Origin: Protula sp. h YS-2021
Taxonomy: Eukaryota; Annelida; Polychaeta; Sabellida; Serpulidae
DNA length: 64,000 bases
NCBI GenBank assembly: GCA_949752745.1
Contig: OX457027.1
Coordinates: forward strand, 17,068,603-17,132,602
Direction: 5' to 3'
Below, piece by piece: positions 32,950 to 43,149 of the stretch. The translations under genes and the position numbers were made by a program. Positions within the stretch are counted from its first letter, which is position 1. Each line of letters begins with the position of its first letter. A model generated the notes under the pieces. The model ran no database searches, had not been told where the DNA came from, and was given only the letters and a program-made list of their open reading frames with translations.

Positions 32950-33430
32950 CTAAAAAGTAAGTGAGCCGTAATCACTCCACAGGTCATGCACTGGAGTCCG
33001 TACTCGTGGCGCAGGGCTGCTTGATATTCCCGTGCAATAACGACAAGTTTGGTGTCCGCAGGCCGCCGTCATGACCTTGTCACCCCCTATCAAACAGCCG
33101 CAACCGGCGCAAAGATCAACATCATGCCGGAGAAAATATTCAGCCCTGGCCGGATACTCGTCATCCTCTTGCCTTGACGGTATGTCTTCCCCCAGCATGG
33201 TGTTTCTGAAGAATGCTTCCTGGTACCGCCCTTGTGCTATATCGTGTAGCCTGTTTCCTATCGTTAACATTCGGTTGAAGAAGACTGGCAGACAGAGTAG
33301 TGTGGTGTGTGGAAGTATTTGGAAAAAGTACCTGCTGCATGGTCGACCGGTCGGTGCCCAAACTTGAACATCCACCTCGAGAATTTCTTGAACGGTCAGC
33401 GCGTCATCCAGTGCGAAGTAGCATTCCGTG
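32950..33430 (-). pseudogene. Subterminal Polinton gene with a RING-type Cys cluster
   Basis: The open frame runs to a stop at 32,950-32,952, just inside the left TIR and reading outward. Its C-terminal third has CAGCGCLIGGDKVM, then CGHQTCRYC, a C-x2-C ... C-x-H-x2-C-x2-C pattern as in RING or related zinc modules (E3 ligases, IAP-type proteins). The N-terminal part (LHDIAQGRYQEAFF) is not recognised. No ATG starts the long frame near its 5' end and an ATG at about 33,429 is in another frame, so a frameshift is likely. A TATATAAG box lies upstream on the same strand. A zinc-binding regulator is a reasonable guess; function unknown. Confidence 0.55.
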
Positions 33431-33464
33431 TTTACGAGTGTTGAAGGCAGTTGTGAAGGGAAGA

Positions 33465-33472
33465 CTTATATA
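33465..33472 (-). promoter_or_regulatory. TATA box for the left outward gene
   Basis: TATATAAG on the minus strand, about 40 bp before the first ATG of the RING-type gene. Confidence 0.5.
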
Positions 33473-33504
33473 GCTTGGGAAATTAGGCCATGAGAAAAAA
33501 AGAA

Positions 33505-33835
33505 TGTCGGACACACCCCCCCCCCCCCCCAGGAGAGGTAGCCACATATACCTAAGTATATTATTGGATAGTATGTCAGACCCCCCCCCCCCCACAGGAG
33601 ACCAAAATTATGCCAAATTAATCATAGTATACATATTATAGGACAGTATGTCGAATAGGTCGGGACCCCCCTCCCTCCCAGGAGAGCAAAATGTAGCCAA
33701 ATTAATCATGGTATACATATTATAGGACAGTATGTCGAATAGGTCGGGACCCCCCTCCTCCCAGGAGAGCAAAATGTAGCCAAATTAAGCATAGTATACA
33801 CATCATTGGAGAGTATGTTGGGTCGCATCCCCCAG
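33505..33835. repeat. ~75-bp subterminal tandem repeat with C runs
   Basis: Four units with gacagtatgtcgaataggtc, a C run, caggagagcaaaatgtagcc, aaattaatcatggtatacat and attatagg. It lies between the outward and inward gene starts. A similar unit in inverse orientation is at 52,910-52,990, and shorter relatives at 40,735-40,850. Confidence 0.85.
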
Positions 33836-33863
33836 AAAAACAGGAAAAACCTTAGAAATGGCG

Positions 33864-33871
33864 TATAAATA
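33864..33871 (+). promoter_or_regulatory. TATA box (TATAAATA)
   Basis: 43 bp before the ATG at 33,914 of the cysteine-rich gene. Confidence 0.65.
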
Positions 33872-33913
33872 GGAGGTCAAGAGCCTGTCACAACATTTCA
33901 ATACAACAAACAA

Positions 33914-34315
33914 ATGGCTTCAACTGACAAGACAGTCACAGTGCTGAGGAACGGCCGTCCAGTAACACTAACAACGGAGTGTTACAAGTGCTGGGTGTGG
34001 TTAGAATATGCTGTCCCGTACACCACAACGCACCGCGTCGGTTCTGCTGTAAGACCTGTGGCGGTCTCTTGTGGTACAAGTTTGCAGTGACGTTGCCTGG
34101 GCCGGAGTGCACAGACTGCTGGTGGTGTAGCACGACACTTAAAAACATAAAATATTACAACTTCCACCCTTCAAGTGTGCAGGAAGGCCGTTTACCATGC
34201 AACAGTTCTAGAGATACCAATACCGTTGTGGGAACCCGACATGTTGCTGAAGAGCCAACTACTAAAACTTTCAGCCCTTCTAAGGGCCACCCACTCTTAC
34301 GAAATGACGCTGGTC
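33914..34315 (+). pseudogene. Small cysteine-rich Polinton gene, frameshifted
   Basis: The ATG at 33,914 opens 58 codons to a stop at 34,088-34,090 and includes TECYKCWVWLEY. The neighbouring frame carries the rest of a cysteine-rich module: FCCKTCGGLLWYKF then ECTDCWWC. Paired C-x2-C motifs suggest a zinc-ribbon-like fold. The split between frames points to a one-base indel near 33,980-34,040. The reading frame downstream runs into a (TG)n tract and is not meaningful there. No family recognised. Confidence 0.5.
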
Positions 34316-34316
34316 A

Positions 34317-34318
<2 letters not shown>

Positions 34319-34380
<62 letters not shown>
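34319..34380. repeat. (TG)n microsatellite
   Basis: About 30 TG dinucleotides; the polyC/V frames across it are artefacts. Confidence 0.97.
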
Positions 34381-34382
<2 letters not shown>

Positions 34383-34397
34383 ATGGGTGGGTGAGTG

Positions 34398-34405
34398 TAT
34401 AAAAG
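34398..34405 (+). promoter_or_regulatory. TATA box (TATAAAAG)
   Basis: About 60 bp before the ATG at 34,460 of the zinc-finger-like gene. Confidence 0.6.
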
Positions 34406-34459
34406 GGAAGTCTGAGAACACATTTCATCATATCAGTTCAAGCAATTGATGGAAGAACA

Positions 34460-34930
34460 ATGGCAGCTGGTTCAGTATATGATATACCAGTCCTCTGCCT
34501 TGAATGCAATGTGGAATATCCATCTTTAGAATTGTTTGAGACACATACAAGCAGTCAAGCTGAGATCAAAACTGCAGTGAAACGTGCTCGTGAATAACTT
34601 GTTCAGGAGAACGAAGCAAAGAGACGACAAATGGAACAAGATACTGGAACGACGGTAGACATACCAGTCCTCTGCCTTGAATACAATGTATACTTTCTAT
34701 CTATGGATGCGTTTGAGGCACATGCATGCACACCAACTGAGTGAAAAATGTACTTCATGAAGAACAAACTGCAAAGAGACAAAAGAAAGGACAAGTGGGG
34801 AGAGGCAGAAGGGTTAATCTTGGCGAAAACGCCCAGGAAAAACGGGTTGAGTCTGAGGATTGAACGGATTTACTGCTTGAAATGTGACAGCAAGAGAACC
34901 GCATTAAGACACATTTGTTGGAGAACTTAA
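34460..34930 (+). pseudogene. Zinc-finger-like Polinton gene, broken
   Basis: The first frame (34,460-34,597, 45 residues) has IPVLCLECNVEYPSLELFET then H, a C2H2-like pattern C-x2-C-x12-H. The same module recurs at about 34,660-34,740 with CLEYNV, the second cysteine lost, after an intervening stop. A third piece at 34,748-34,930 contains IYCLKCDSKRTALRHIC. A tandem array of worn fingers directly before polymerase B; it may be the polymerase's own N-terminal region or a separate DNA-binding protein. Confidence 0.5.
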
Positions 34931-34956
34931 ACCATGGAATGAAATAGTACATTGTT

Positions 34957-37900
34957 GTGAATGGTCGCTTCAAGAAACTGACCGCGATTGCAGAAGTTGT
35001 CATGATAGAACAAGTGGATAATACATTTATCAGCAGTCCAACATATACGGCATGCAATCCAGCGGATATTGAACAGGACTTGCCAGAAGCCGAAAAAACA
35101 TTGTTTAATAAGTTTGACGAACATGAGCAACAAGGCTCTGATTGGGTGCTGGACAATATACTATACATTGAAGTACATACAGCTACGTCAGCGCCTCTGA
35201 AAGCAAGCAGTTTTATCCCGCTGCCGAAGAAAGTGAAGAATAGGAAGGCTGTATTAAACATTAAGACTAAAGACAAAAAGTGTTTCTTATGGTCAGTTTT
35301 AGCTTACCTTCACCCTCGTGAGATCAATTCAACTCTCGTGAATCATTACAAACGTTTTGAGAAGGAATTAAAAGTAGAGGGCATGACATTTCCCACAACG
35401 ATTACTGACATTCCAGAGTCTGAAAAGGAGAACGATGTGTCCATCAACGTGTTTAGATATGAACAAGATGTGGTTGTTCCGATACAACTCAGGCTGATTA
35501 GCAATGACAAGAAAAGGCATTACTTCTTGATTAAGAATTTCAGCAGACTTATGTCTGATCGATCAAAGCATGATGGAGCAGCTTTTTATTGTTTCAGCTG
35601 TCTTCACGGGTTTATACGACAAGATCTTTTAGATAAACATCGTAAAGTATGTGGCAAGCATGGAGCGCAACGTTTTTCATTCCCCAAGGAACCTATCATC
35701 AAGTTCAAGAATGTAGCCAAACAACAGCGAGCAACTTTTGTTATTTATACTGACTTTGAATGCTTCACGCAAAAGCATGAAGGAGGGGATAGGTATCAGC
35801 ATCATTTTCCAAACAGCATTGCCTATGTGGTTGTTAGCCAGTAAAACACATGTGCACCAGTCGTGTATCGAGGAGACAATGCCGTAAAGGTCTTTTCAGA
35901 CCATATGGTGAATGAGCGTGACCGTATTGTGCGTGGTGACCCGTGAGGACCGAGAGAATTTAAGAACGCCGTCGATTGCTACATTTGTCATGAGCCTCTA
36001 GGAGCATATCGTGTGAGAGATCATGACCACATCAATGACAAATACCGCGGAGCTGTACATAATGAATGCAACTTACAATTTTGACTTAGAAAGGATCGAC
36101 AGGGGGATAAAGATTCTTTTATCATTCCTGTGTTTTTCCACAATTTGCGAGGCTATGGCAGTCATCTGATCGTGGAGAAAATTGGAAAATTCAAAGATGA
36201 AACGATTACGGTCATTCCCAATACCATTGAGAAATATATTGCATTCACCATGAGCAATCTGAAATTTACGGACAGCTTTCAGTTTACGAGTACCTCTCTA
36301 CAGAGGTTGGTATCCAGCCTTGTGGCAGAAGGAAAAGCTAACTTCTACAACATGACTTCTCACATTCATGAAAGTGACCAAAATGGGAGTGTTGAGAAAG
36401 GGAGTGTACCCCTACGATTACGTGGACGAACCATCCAAGTTTGCTGAAACACAACTACGGTCAAAGGACAAGTTTTACAGTCAGCTCAGCGAAGAGGACA
36501 TTAGCGATGAGGATTATGCACATGCGCAGAAGGTGTGGAATACATTCAACTGTACCACATTCAGTGAATACCACGACCTTTACCTGAAATCAAATGTGTT
36601 ACTGCTGGCTGACCTGTTTGAAAAAATGTTCGTCAAGTATGTCTCAACACGTATGAATTGGATCCTGCCCATTATTATACAGCGCCAGGACTGTCATGGG
36701 ATGCTATATTAAAAGCGACGAAGGTGAAGTTGAAATTAATCACTGACATTGACATGTACCGCATGGCTGAGCAAGGCATACCTGGAGGAATATCTGTGAC
36801 CACGCACACGTATGCGAAAGTAAATAATCCCTACGTAGCAGATTACAATTCTGAGATACCGAAAAACTACCTGATGTACCTGGACGCAAACAACTTGTAT
36901 GGCTGGGCCATGTCGCAAAGCATGCCCAAAGAGGATTTATGTGGGTGAGTGAGCCAGAATCCCTCGACTGTATGGATGTGGGTGAAGATGACGTCATTGG
37001 ATACATTTTGGAAGTGGATTTAGAATACCCACTTTCAATCCATGATCGTCATAATCACTACCCAGTAGCTCCAGAACGGAAATGTGTCAAAGTTGGAGAA
37101 TTGTCTAAGTACAGTCAGAAGCTACGGAAAGATCTGAATATGAAAGACAAACCTAGTGAAAAGCTCATTCCTAACTTATGCAACAAGAAGAAATATGCTT
37201 ATTTATAAGAATTTGCAGCAGTACGTCTCACTGGGGTTGAAAGTCACCAAAGTGTACCGTGCCATAATGTCTGAACAGAGTAAATGGTTGGAGAAATACA
37301 TTACCTTGAACACTAAAAAGAGACAATTGGTTAAGAACCGATTTGAGAAAGACTTCTTCAAACTCTCATGAACAACTCTGTGTTTGGCAAAACCATGAAA
37401 AATGTGAGAAAGCGAATCAATGTCGAATTTGTTCACAAGGAAAAGGGGTTCAAGAAACTCGTGGCCAAACCTTCTTTTCACAAATTCAAAATTTTCAACG
37501 AAGATCTGACCGCTGTATATTTACGCAAAGTGGATTTAGTTCTGGATAAGCCCATTCAAGTCGGCTGCACCATTCTCGACCTCAGCAAAGTGCTTATGTT
37601 TGACTTCATTACAATTATATCATGATCAAGTATCCCAATGCTAAGTTTTTGTTCAGCGACACCGACAGTCTATGTTATGACATAGAAACGGAAGATATCT
37701 ACAAGGATATGCAGCAAGATGCTGACCTGTTCGACACAAGTGACTATCTGTCAGATAATTTCCTACATTCCAACTAGAACAAAAAAAAGTGTTTCGGAAA
37801 ATGAAGGATGAGACGGCAGGCATCCCCAGTGAAGAGTTTGTTGGACTCAGACCAAAAATGTTTAGCTTAATGTGTGCTGGGACAGAAAAACATACAGTAA

Positions 37901-38010
37901 AGGCATTACTAGAGCTTGTCAAAGACGCATTAAACATATACAGTATAGAGAAGTTTGTTCAACTCAACTCAAAGGATGGCTATGGGACACATTATTCGAA
38001 GTCATGACCA
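34957..38010 (+). pseudogene. Protein-primed DNA polymerase B, decayed
   Basis: The Polinton replicase: a family B polymerase that starts on a terminal protein, with proofreading exonuclease and polymerase domains. Visible motifs in order: an N-terminal block with KCFLWSVLAYLHP (about 35,280), Exo I with YTDFE (about 35,750), an HNH-like insert CYICHEPLG...RDHDHINDKYRG (about 35,975-36,055), Exo II with FFHNLRGYGSHL (about 36,135), Pol A with YLDANNLYGWAMSQ (about 36,875), Pol B with MNNSVFGKTM (37,368) and Pol C with FSDTDSL (about 37,655). Three in-frame stops (35,842, 35,944, 36,082) and at least five frameshifts make it dead. The catalytic residues seen are otherwise intact, so decay followed a functional ancestor. 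Confidence 0.93.
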
Positions 38011-38123
38011 CCATCTTTTCTCGGAGAAGCTGAGAAAAGTAGCCCTCTCCCCATATGACGGCAAGCGATACGTGTTGAATGATGGTTATTCCACCTTGGC
38101 ACATGGACATTACAAGGCAACAT

Positions 38124-38131
38124 TATAAAAG
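38124..38131 (+). promoter_or_regulatory. TATA box (TATAAAAG)
   Basis: Located about 100 bp before the PC4-like ATG at 38,223 and 36 bp before a short upstream ATG at 38,167; followed by a G run. Confidence 0.6.
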
Positions 38132-38222
38132 GGGGGAGGTCTTCCAGCGTAAGAGTTATTTGAGGTATGAACACTGAAGCGTTAACATGACAGGTTGAAG
38201 TCCTAACAGATCTGCAACTGAT

Positions 38223-38494
38223 ATGGATACTCTTGCTGATACAAGCAAGAACCTAAAAGTAAAATATTCTACCACCACCATCAAGAAATTGAAAGTGGAG
38301 ACGACACCAATACCACCGTCGTGGGATGGAATGCTTTCTCTAGGAAATGGAAAGTGCATTAAAATTATGAAACAAAGCATGAAGGAGTGGTGAACATTCG
38401 CAAGTACCTCAGAGATGAGGAGTCTGGAAGAAACCGTCCTACAAAAAAGGGTATTTTGCTGACAATACCTGAAGCAGGTGAAAGAAGTGGATAA
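38223..38494 (+). pseudogene. PC4-like ssDNA-binding protein (one frameshift)
   Basis: Frame 1 (38,223-38,393) encodes a Lys/Thr/Ser-rich N-terminus and SLGNGKCIKIMKQ; the frame shifts by one base near 38,375 and then reads VNIRKYLRDEESGRNRPTKK and GILLTIPEA to a stop at 38,492. This follows the transcription coactivator PC4/SUB1 core: strand with GK.IKI, then V.IR.Y..DEEG...P.KKGI.L. PC4 domains bind melted DNA and support transcription or replication. About 85 residues is a normal size. The weaker point is the C-terminal helix, which ends early. Its position right behind polymerase B suggests a replication or late-transcription factor. Confidence 0.7.
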
Positions 38495-38498
38495 AAGG
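38490..38498 (+). promoter_or_regulatory. TATA-like box (GATAAAAGG)
   Basis: Overlaps the stop codon of the PC4-like gene and lies about 40 bp before the next ATG at 38,540. Confidence 0.5.
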
Positions 38499-38539
38499 CT
38501 TCGAAGACAAGAAGACAGCTCATAAAGTGTAATGTCATT

Positions 38540-38902
38540 ATGAACGCATTAGTTTGTAACTGTGGTGCTTACTTCCCCGTGAATGATTTGAATGAAGTTG
38601 TTATAAATTCTGTCTATCGGTTTAAACCTGAAGTGTGGAAAAACTTCAAAAACATACCGTTTAAACCTGGGTTTAAACGCAAACTTGAAAATAATGTTGA
38701 AGTGCTAGTGATTGGACATGATTCTCACATACGTGTTAGATTCTGGAAAAATCTTTTACATGATTATCCAGAGGATTATAATGGAGTTGTACCAAATACT
38801 CCATATACATCATTATTTGACTTTGATATGAAGAGATGGCGCGCAGTCTTACGATTCCTAGAGGCCATACAACATCCACTCTTCACCATCTTGCGAGCAT
38901 AA
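38540..38902 (+). CDS. Unrecognised Polinton ORF, 120 residues, possibly PC4-like
   Basis: One of few intact frames in the element. It starts with a possible metal-binding piece (VCNCGAYF), then a Lys-rich block, EVLVIGHDSHIRVRFW and DFDMKRWRAVLRFLEAI. The last two segments resemble the strand-then-(W)-helix end of PC4-type domains, but the link is weak. A TATA-like box precedes it. Confidence 0.45.
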   Translation: MNALVCNCGAYFPVNDLNEVVINSVYRFKPEVWKNFKNIPFKPGFKRKLENNVEVLVIGHDSHIRVRFWKNLLHDYPEDYNGVVPNTPYTSLFDFDMKRWRAVLRFLEAIQHPLFTILRA

Positions 38903-38904
38903 AA

Positions 38905-39297
38905 ATTCCTTCGCAGACAAAGAGACAGCTCACAGTTGATCTGACTGTTGAACGAGATGGAGGACTGTTTATCGGATTAAGAACTCATTACAGATCATTT
39001 CTCATATCTGAGAAACGCCTGTGATCACATTGTGCTAATACAAAGTAATCATTCTATTGCCTGAAGCCTGAAGAACAATCCGTGTTGAAAGACAATCTAG
39101 AGAAGCTGAGGATACCTGATTTTCCCCTTGTACTCTCAAATGATTTAGAAGTGCGTGTGACTGAGAACTGTCTAGACGTGTTTGTACGATTGCGTCAATA
39201 TGACGAGCTTACAGAACGCTACGACTACATCACCCTAAACACAGTGGAATGGTACGCCGTGTTACAAGCATTGGATTGGGAAGAACCTGGCGCTTAA
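38905..39297 (+). pseudogene. Unrecognised Polinton ORFs related to the preceding gene
   Basis: Two open pieces: one ending SLLISEKRL-like at 39,024 (with LTVDLTVERDGGLFIGLRTH) and one at 39,082-39,297 with LEVRVTENCLDVFVRLR and YDYITLNTVEWYAVLQALDW. Both share a V.V....(I/V)xVRLR core with the 38,540 ORF and the second has a closing (T)L...EW..VL helix. They look like worn tandem paralogues, split by a stop. Confidence 0.4.
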
Positions 39298-39310
39298 ATT
39301 TAAAGAGGAC

Positions 39311-39511
39311 TTGAAAGTGCAACTCATGCGGGGTACCAACTCCATTGAGCTGACACATCCCATGTGGGTTATGGTGATGGACATAGACTTGAATGAACAT
39401 GGATATGAACTGAAATTGTCGGAACATGAAAATATTAAAATAATAAAGTTTGGCGATGGACAGTGTTATGAGAGTTTTCATAGCATTTACAAACGTGGGT
39501 ATAATGTCTGA
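39311..39511 (+). CDS. Unrecognised small Polinton ORF
   Basis: 66 residues (ELKLSEHENIKIIKFGDGQC). It overlaps the end of the previous frame region and may be the last part of the same gene. A poly(A) signal follows. Confidence 0.3.
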   Translation: MKVQLMRGTNSIELTHPMWVMVMDIDLNEHGYELKLSEHENIKIIKFGDGQCYESFHSIYKRGYNV

Positions 39512-39624
39512 TACATATATTAATTTAGATTGGTATAAATGGCATTCATTTATCAATGTATTGAATGCATTTGTAAAAAAGAATCATGTAAAATAATTGT
39601 TGAAATGTAAATAATGTATAACAC

Positions 39625-39630
39625 AATAAA
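39625..39630 (+). terminator. Poly(A) signal AATAAA
   Basis: AATAAA about 115 bp after the last plus-strand left-half ORF; a plausible common 3' end for these transcripts. Confidence 0.5.
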
Positions 39631-39659
39631 AAGAAAGTTTTACAAAACTGTCTTGTTTT

Positions 39660-40090
39660 TATTTACAATATTTATAATAAATAAAATTGACAATTACCGA
39701 CAACTTAACTAATACAACTAATACAGCGTCAATAAAATAATGGTTTATATTGTCTATATGCAAAATCCTTTACAACAAAATCACCATTACTTCTTCTTAA
39801 TACATCAATGATTTCAAAAGGACTATATCCTCTGTCCCGTAAATTTTGCCTGCTGTAAAAACGTCATTTTTTTTGTTTACAAACAAAAACACAACTTTTT
39901 TACAAAAGGGAAATTTTACGATTTCGTTTGTTTATTTTCTAATATTTACTCAGTAGATGGCAGTAAAGGCCTTTTATATATCTTTCAAAATATGATATTC
40001 TGTTTCAAACATTGTTTATACTAAAAGATGCAGCTTCATCTGACTGATCTTATTACTTCAGTTGAGGAACTAGTCGTCATCCCTATGTGC
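39660..40090. other. AT-rich intergenic DNA
   Basis: No gene recognised; ends at the outer edge of the nested inverted-repeat element. Confidence 0.45.
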
Positions 40091-40094
40091 GTGT

Positions 40095-40560
40095 GAACCC
40101 ATGTACACAAATAACAAGCCTTTGTCAAGAATTTGTTGTCGAACTGACAAGAAACTGACCAATTTGTCTTGTCAATTTGACGATGCGCAGTTCAACAAAT
40201 CCAATCTAAAATTTGTCAACACTATGGAATGCCGTTTTAACACTTAATGCTTATTTTTGATATGGAAATATAATTAAGATATCAATAAATCAATACATCT
40301 CATTAATTTATATTTTGCTATCAAAAATCGAATTTCAGATGGCAAAAATTTAATTTTGAGATCAAAAAATCAATTTTACAAAATTAAAAAATCTGAAAGG
40401 AGACACACATTTATAGAGAATTTAACGAATCGTCAATTAAATTTTGGAGGTGAAAACTTGAATTATGAATATCAATAATAACGACACAATTTTCAAGCTC
40501 AAAATTGCTTCTTTTTTTTACACTAAAAAATTAAAAGAAAACTTCTGTATACAAAGACCA
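40095..40560 (+). repeat. Left arm of a nested inverted-repeat element
   Basis: Contains repeated tttgtcaagaatttgttgtc and gaccaatttgtcttgtcaat, then aacactatggaatgccgttt + taacac and many short ATATCAAAAAT / TTTGAGATCAAAAA runs. The reverse of 42,480-43,140 shows the same order. Confidence 0.7.
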
Positions 40561-40734
40561 GTTATTTTTTTTATTTATAGATGTGTGCTTCTGACCTGGC
40601 ATTTTTTATATAAAAAATAGTCTGATATCCTGATGTCACAGAGGTAGTTGTAAAAGAGGGGTTCCACCACGGTAAGTGACGTCATAATGACGTCATAGAC
40701 CGCGTAACCATGGTAACAAAGTAATGACCTCCCC

Positions 40735-40850
40735 CCAGGACATACTATATACCTCCCTCCCTCCCCCTAGGACATACTATGTACCGACCCCCCCCCCCCC
40801 CCCCAGGGCATAGTATGTACCGACCCCCCCATCCCCCAGGATCGTGATAT
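40735..40850. repeat. C-run repeats with ggacatactatgta
   Basis: Three or four short units joining a C run to aggacatactatgtaccgac, related to the 33.5-33.8 kb repeats. Confidence 0.7.
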
Positions 40851-41394
40851 GGCTAACTTCAAGAGTGTATAACTTTCGCTATACTTGGTCGATTTGCATG
40901 AAAATTTCACTGTTTGATTCAGTTTTATGTAAAGTTTTGCTTAAAAGGTGATCACAGGCTATTTGTGCATGTGGCTGTATGCATATTTGTAACATGCCGC
41001 CATTTTAACTTTGTAAAAAGTGAAAAAGTGGGATAACTTTTGTTATAGTTGACCGATTTGCATGAAAAGTTTACTGTTTGATTCAGTTTTATATCTAGTT
41101 TTAACATTAAGTGATCACAGGCTATTTGCGGAAAGGGCCGTATGCATCATGGATTCACCTTAAAATTTTAACTTAAAAGTGGAAAAAACTTTCGATTATG
41201 GTTGACCGATTTGAATGAAAGTTTCACCTTTGGATTCAGTTTGATGTCTAGTTTACAGTAGTCAAGGGACTATTTGCATAGGTGGCTCTAAGCACTTGGG
41301 TTGGAGCACACCCCCTCCTCATTCAAAAGACGGTGTTCTAATGGAAAGCCCATTCAAAAATGTGTTCGAATTATTTTTTATTTTTTGGAACATA

Positions 41395-41530
41395 TTACGT
41401 CATAGTATTGTTCAACAAGTTTTTTTTCAACAAGTTGCTTAACAATGGTGCAACAAGTTGTTGTACAACAATTGTTCAATAAGCCGTTGTTCAACATGTT
41501 CAACATGTTCAAGCCCTTGTTCTTCATATT
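41395..41530. repeat. AACATGTT/TTGTTCAAC cluster, left
   Basis: Dense short palindromic words (AACATGTT, TTGTTGTACAACAA, caacaagttgttgtacaaca) beside the zinc-finger gene. Confidence 0.75.
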
Positions 41531-41573
41531 CTGAAACCTTTTCTTGAAATTTGGTATCATATTCATCGTAGAC

Positions 41574-41935
41574 TTATTGAACGATATCATACCAAACAGA
41601 GTCTGTTTCTGACTCACTTTCAGAGTCTGTTTCTGACTCATGTTCAGAGCTGCTGTCATCATAACCCTCACCCCAATGTTCCATATGTTTGAGCAAAGCT
41701 TCTTGACTGTTGTATAAAGCACCACATTCTGTACAAGCATGTGCATTCTTTTCAGTCATGTTGACGCCTTGACTTTCCACAGAAGACTCATCTAAAGTTT
41801 CAGTGATAGGTGGTTTTACAGGGTTTTCCATATCTCCAATTCTTCTTCTTCTGAAGTGTGAGCATCCTTTAAGTGCCTTTTAAGACTTTGTGACCAATTG
41901 TAAGATTTCAAACAAATGTTGCATTTATACATCCT
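41574..41935 (-). pseudogene. C2H2 zinc-finger ORF in the nested element
   Basis: Reading minus from 41,935, the first frame gives YKCNICLKSYNWSQSLKRHL followed by KDAH, a canonical C2H2 finger, then an acidic tail. A shifted frame (41,831-41,574) gives ACTECGALYNSQEALLKHME followed by H, a second C2H2 finger, then a Ser/Glu/Asp-rich C-terminus. The two fingers are one base out of frame. Likely a DNA-binding protein; target unknown. Confidence 0.65.
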
Positions 41936-41984
41936 TTCGGTTCAACATACACTTTTCAAATGATGAAAAAGCCTTTAAACAGAG

Positions 41985-42125
41985 CCTTATATACAACTTG
42001 TTGAACAACATGTTCAACTTGCTGAACGACATGTTGAACAACATGCTAAACAACATGTTCAACAAGTTCAACATGTTCAACAACTTTCAACATGTTGTTG
42101 AACATGTTGTCTACGCCTACGGTTA
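41985..42125. repeat. AACATGTT/GTTGAACAA cluster, right
   Basis: The same words as at 41,395-41,530 on the other side of the gene: runs of aacatgttcaac, ttgttgaacaacatgttcaa. Self-complementary throughout. Confidence 0.8.
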
Positions 42126-42479
42126 GGATTATGCCGCTTAGGGGAGTCTAACGTTATGACGTCTTTATGACGCCATCATGACGTCATTATGACGTCATCA
42201 CGCCATCATTATGACGCTATGATGACGTCATTCGAACAGGCGCGCGCTTTATAAAAAAAAACTTGGTAAAAAATGGCGTGTAACTCGTCAAAATTACTAA
42301 CTTATTAAAATTGTTGACTCAGCAGAATTTTACTCTCCTGGATATGGATGAAATGCATGTCTTGCTCATATATTTATACCACTTAGAGTTTATTAAAAAA
42401 TGGTGTGTAACTTGTCACAATTTCTAGCTTGGTAAAATTCTGTTGAGTCAGCAATTTAAAAAAGTTAGCTATCTTGACA

Positions 42480-43145
42480 AGTTTTTGCTGTCAAATATTT
42501 CATTTTCGCTATAAAGAATAGAATTTTAGATCTCCAAAAATCAATTTTAGAGATCATTATATTATTTTTGATATCAATAAATATTTCTTGATATCTCTAT
42601 CTATCTCTATCTTTAATCTTTATTGATGTCAAAAATTATTTCTTGCGATCAAAAATACATTTAGAGATATAAAAAATATAATTACAGAGAATAAAAATTA
42701 ATTCTTGATATCAAAAAATAATTTCTTTGAGATCAAAAATTAATTCTTGATATCAAAAATAAAATTTTGAGATACACAATTAATTCCTTTATAAATGTTA
42801 AAGCGGCATTCCACATCAACACTTTGCCTTAAATTTGTCATAAATTCGTCAGTTTACAGCTTATCATTAACCCAGCACGCTAATAATTCGTCAATAATTT
42901 GTCAGAACCTGGTCATTTCGAACTTGTCAATTTCTCACAAGTTTGCCAAAACTTGATTGACGACCCTAAACTCATAAACCTGACGATGCCTAACTCAACA
43001 ATGGAAATTTGTCAAGAATTTGTCTTTGTCACTGGCTTGTCATTTTCTTGTCATATATTTGTCAAATTATAGTTTGCAGTTCGTTAATATCTTGTCACAA
43101 ATTCGCCAAAATTTCTTTGACAAGTGATTGACAAACTATTCCAAT
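42480..43145 (-). repeat. Right arm of the nested inverted-repeat element
   Basis: Reverse of the left arm, with gtgttgatgtggaatgccgc + tttaac, GATATCAAGAATTAATT runs and dense TTTGTCAA motifs. Together the arms bound about 3 kb. Confidence 0.7.
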
Positions 43146-43149
43146 AAAG

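Noticed and set aside
33979..34449. A 156-codon frame with a CVCVCV tract
   Set aside because: Half of it is the (TG)n microsatellite; only the first cysteine-rich part may be genuine and it is annotated separately.
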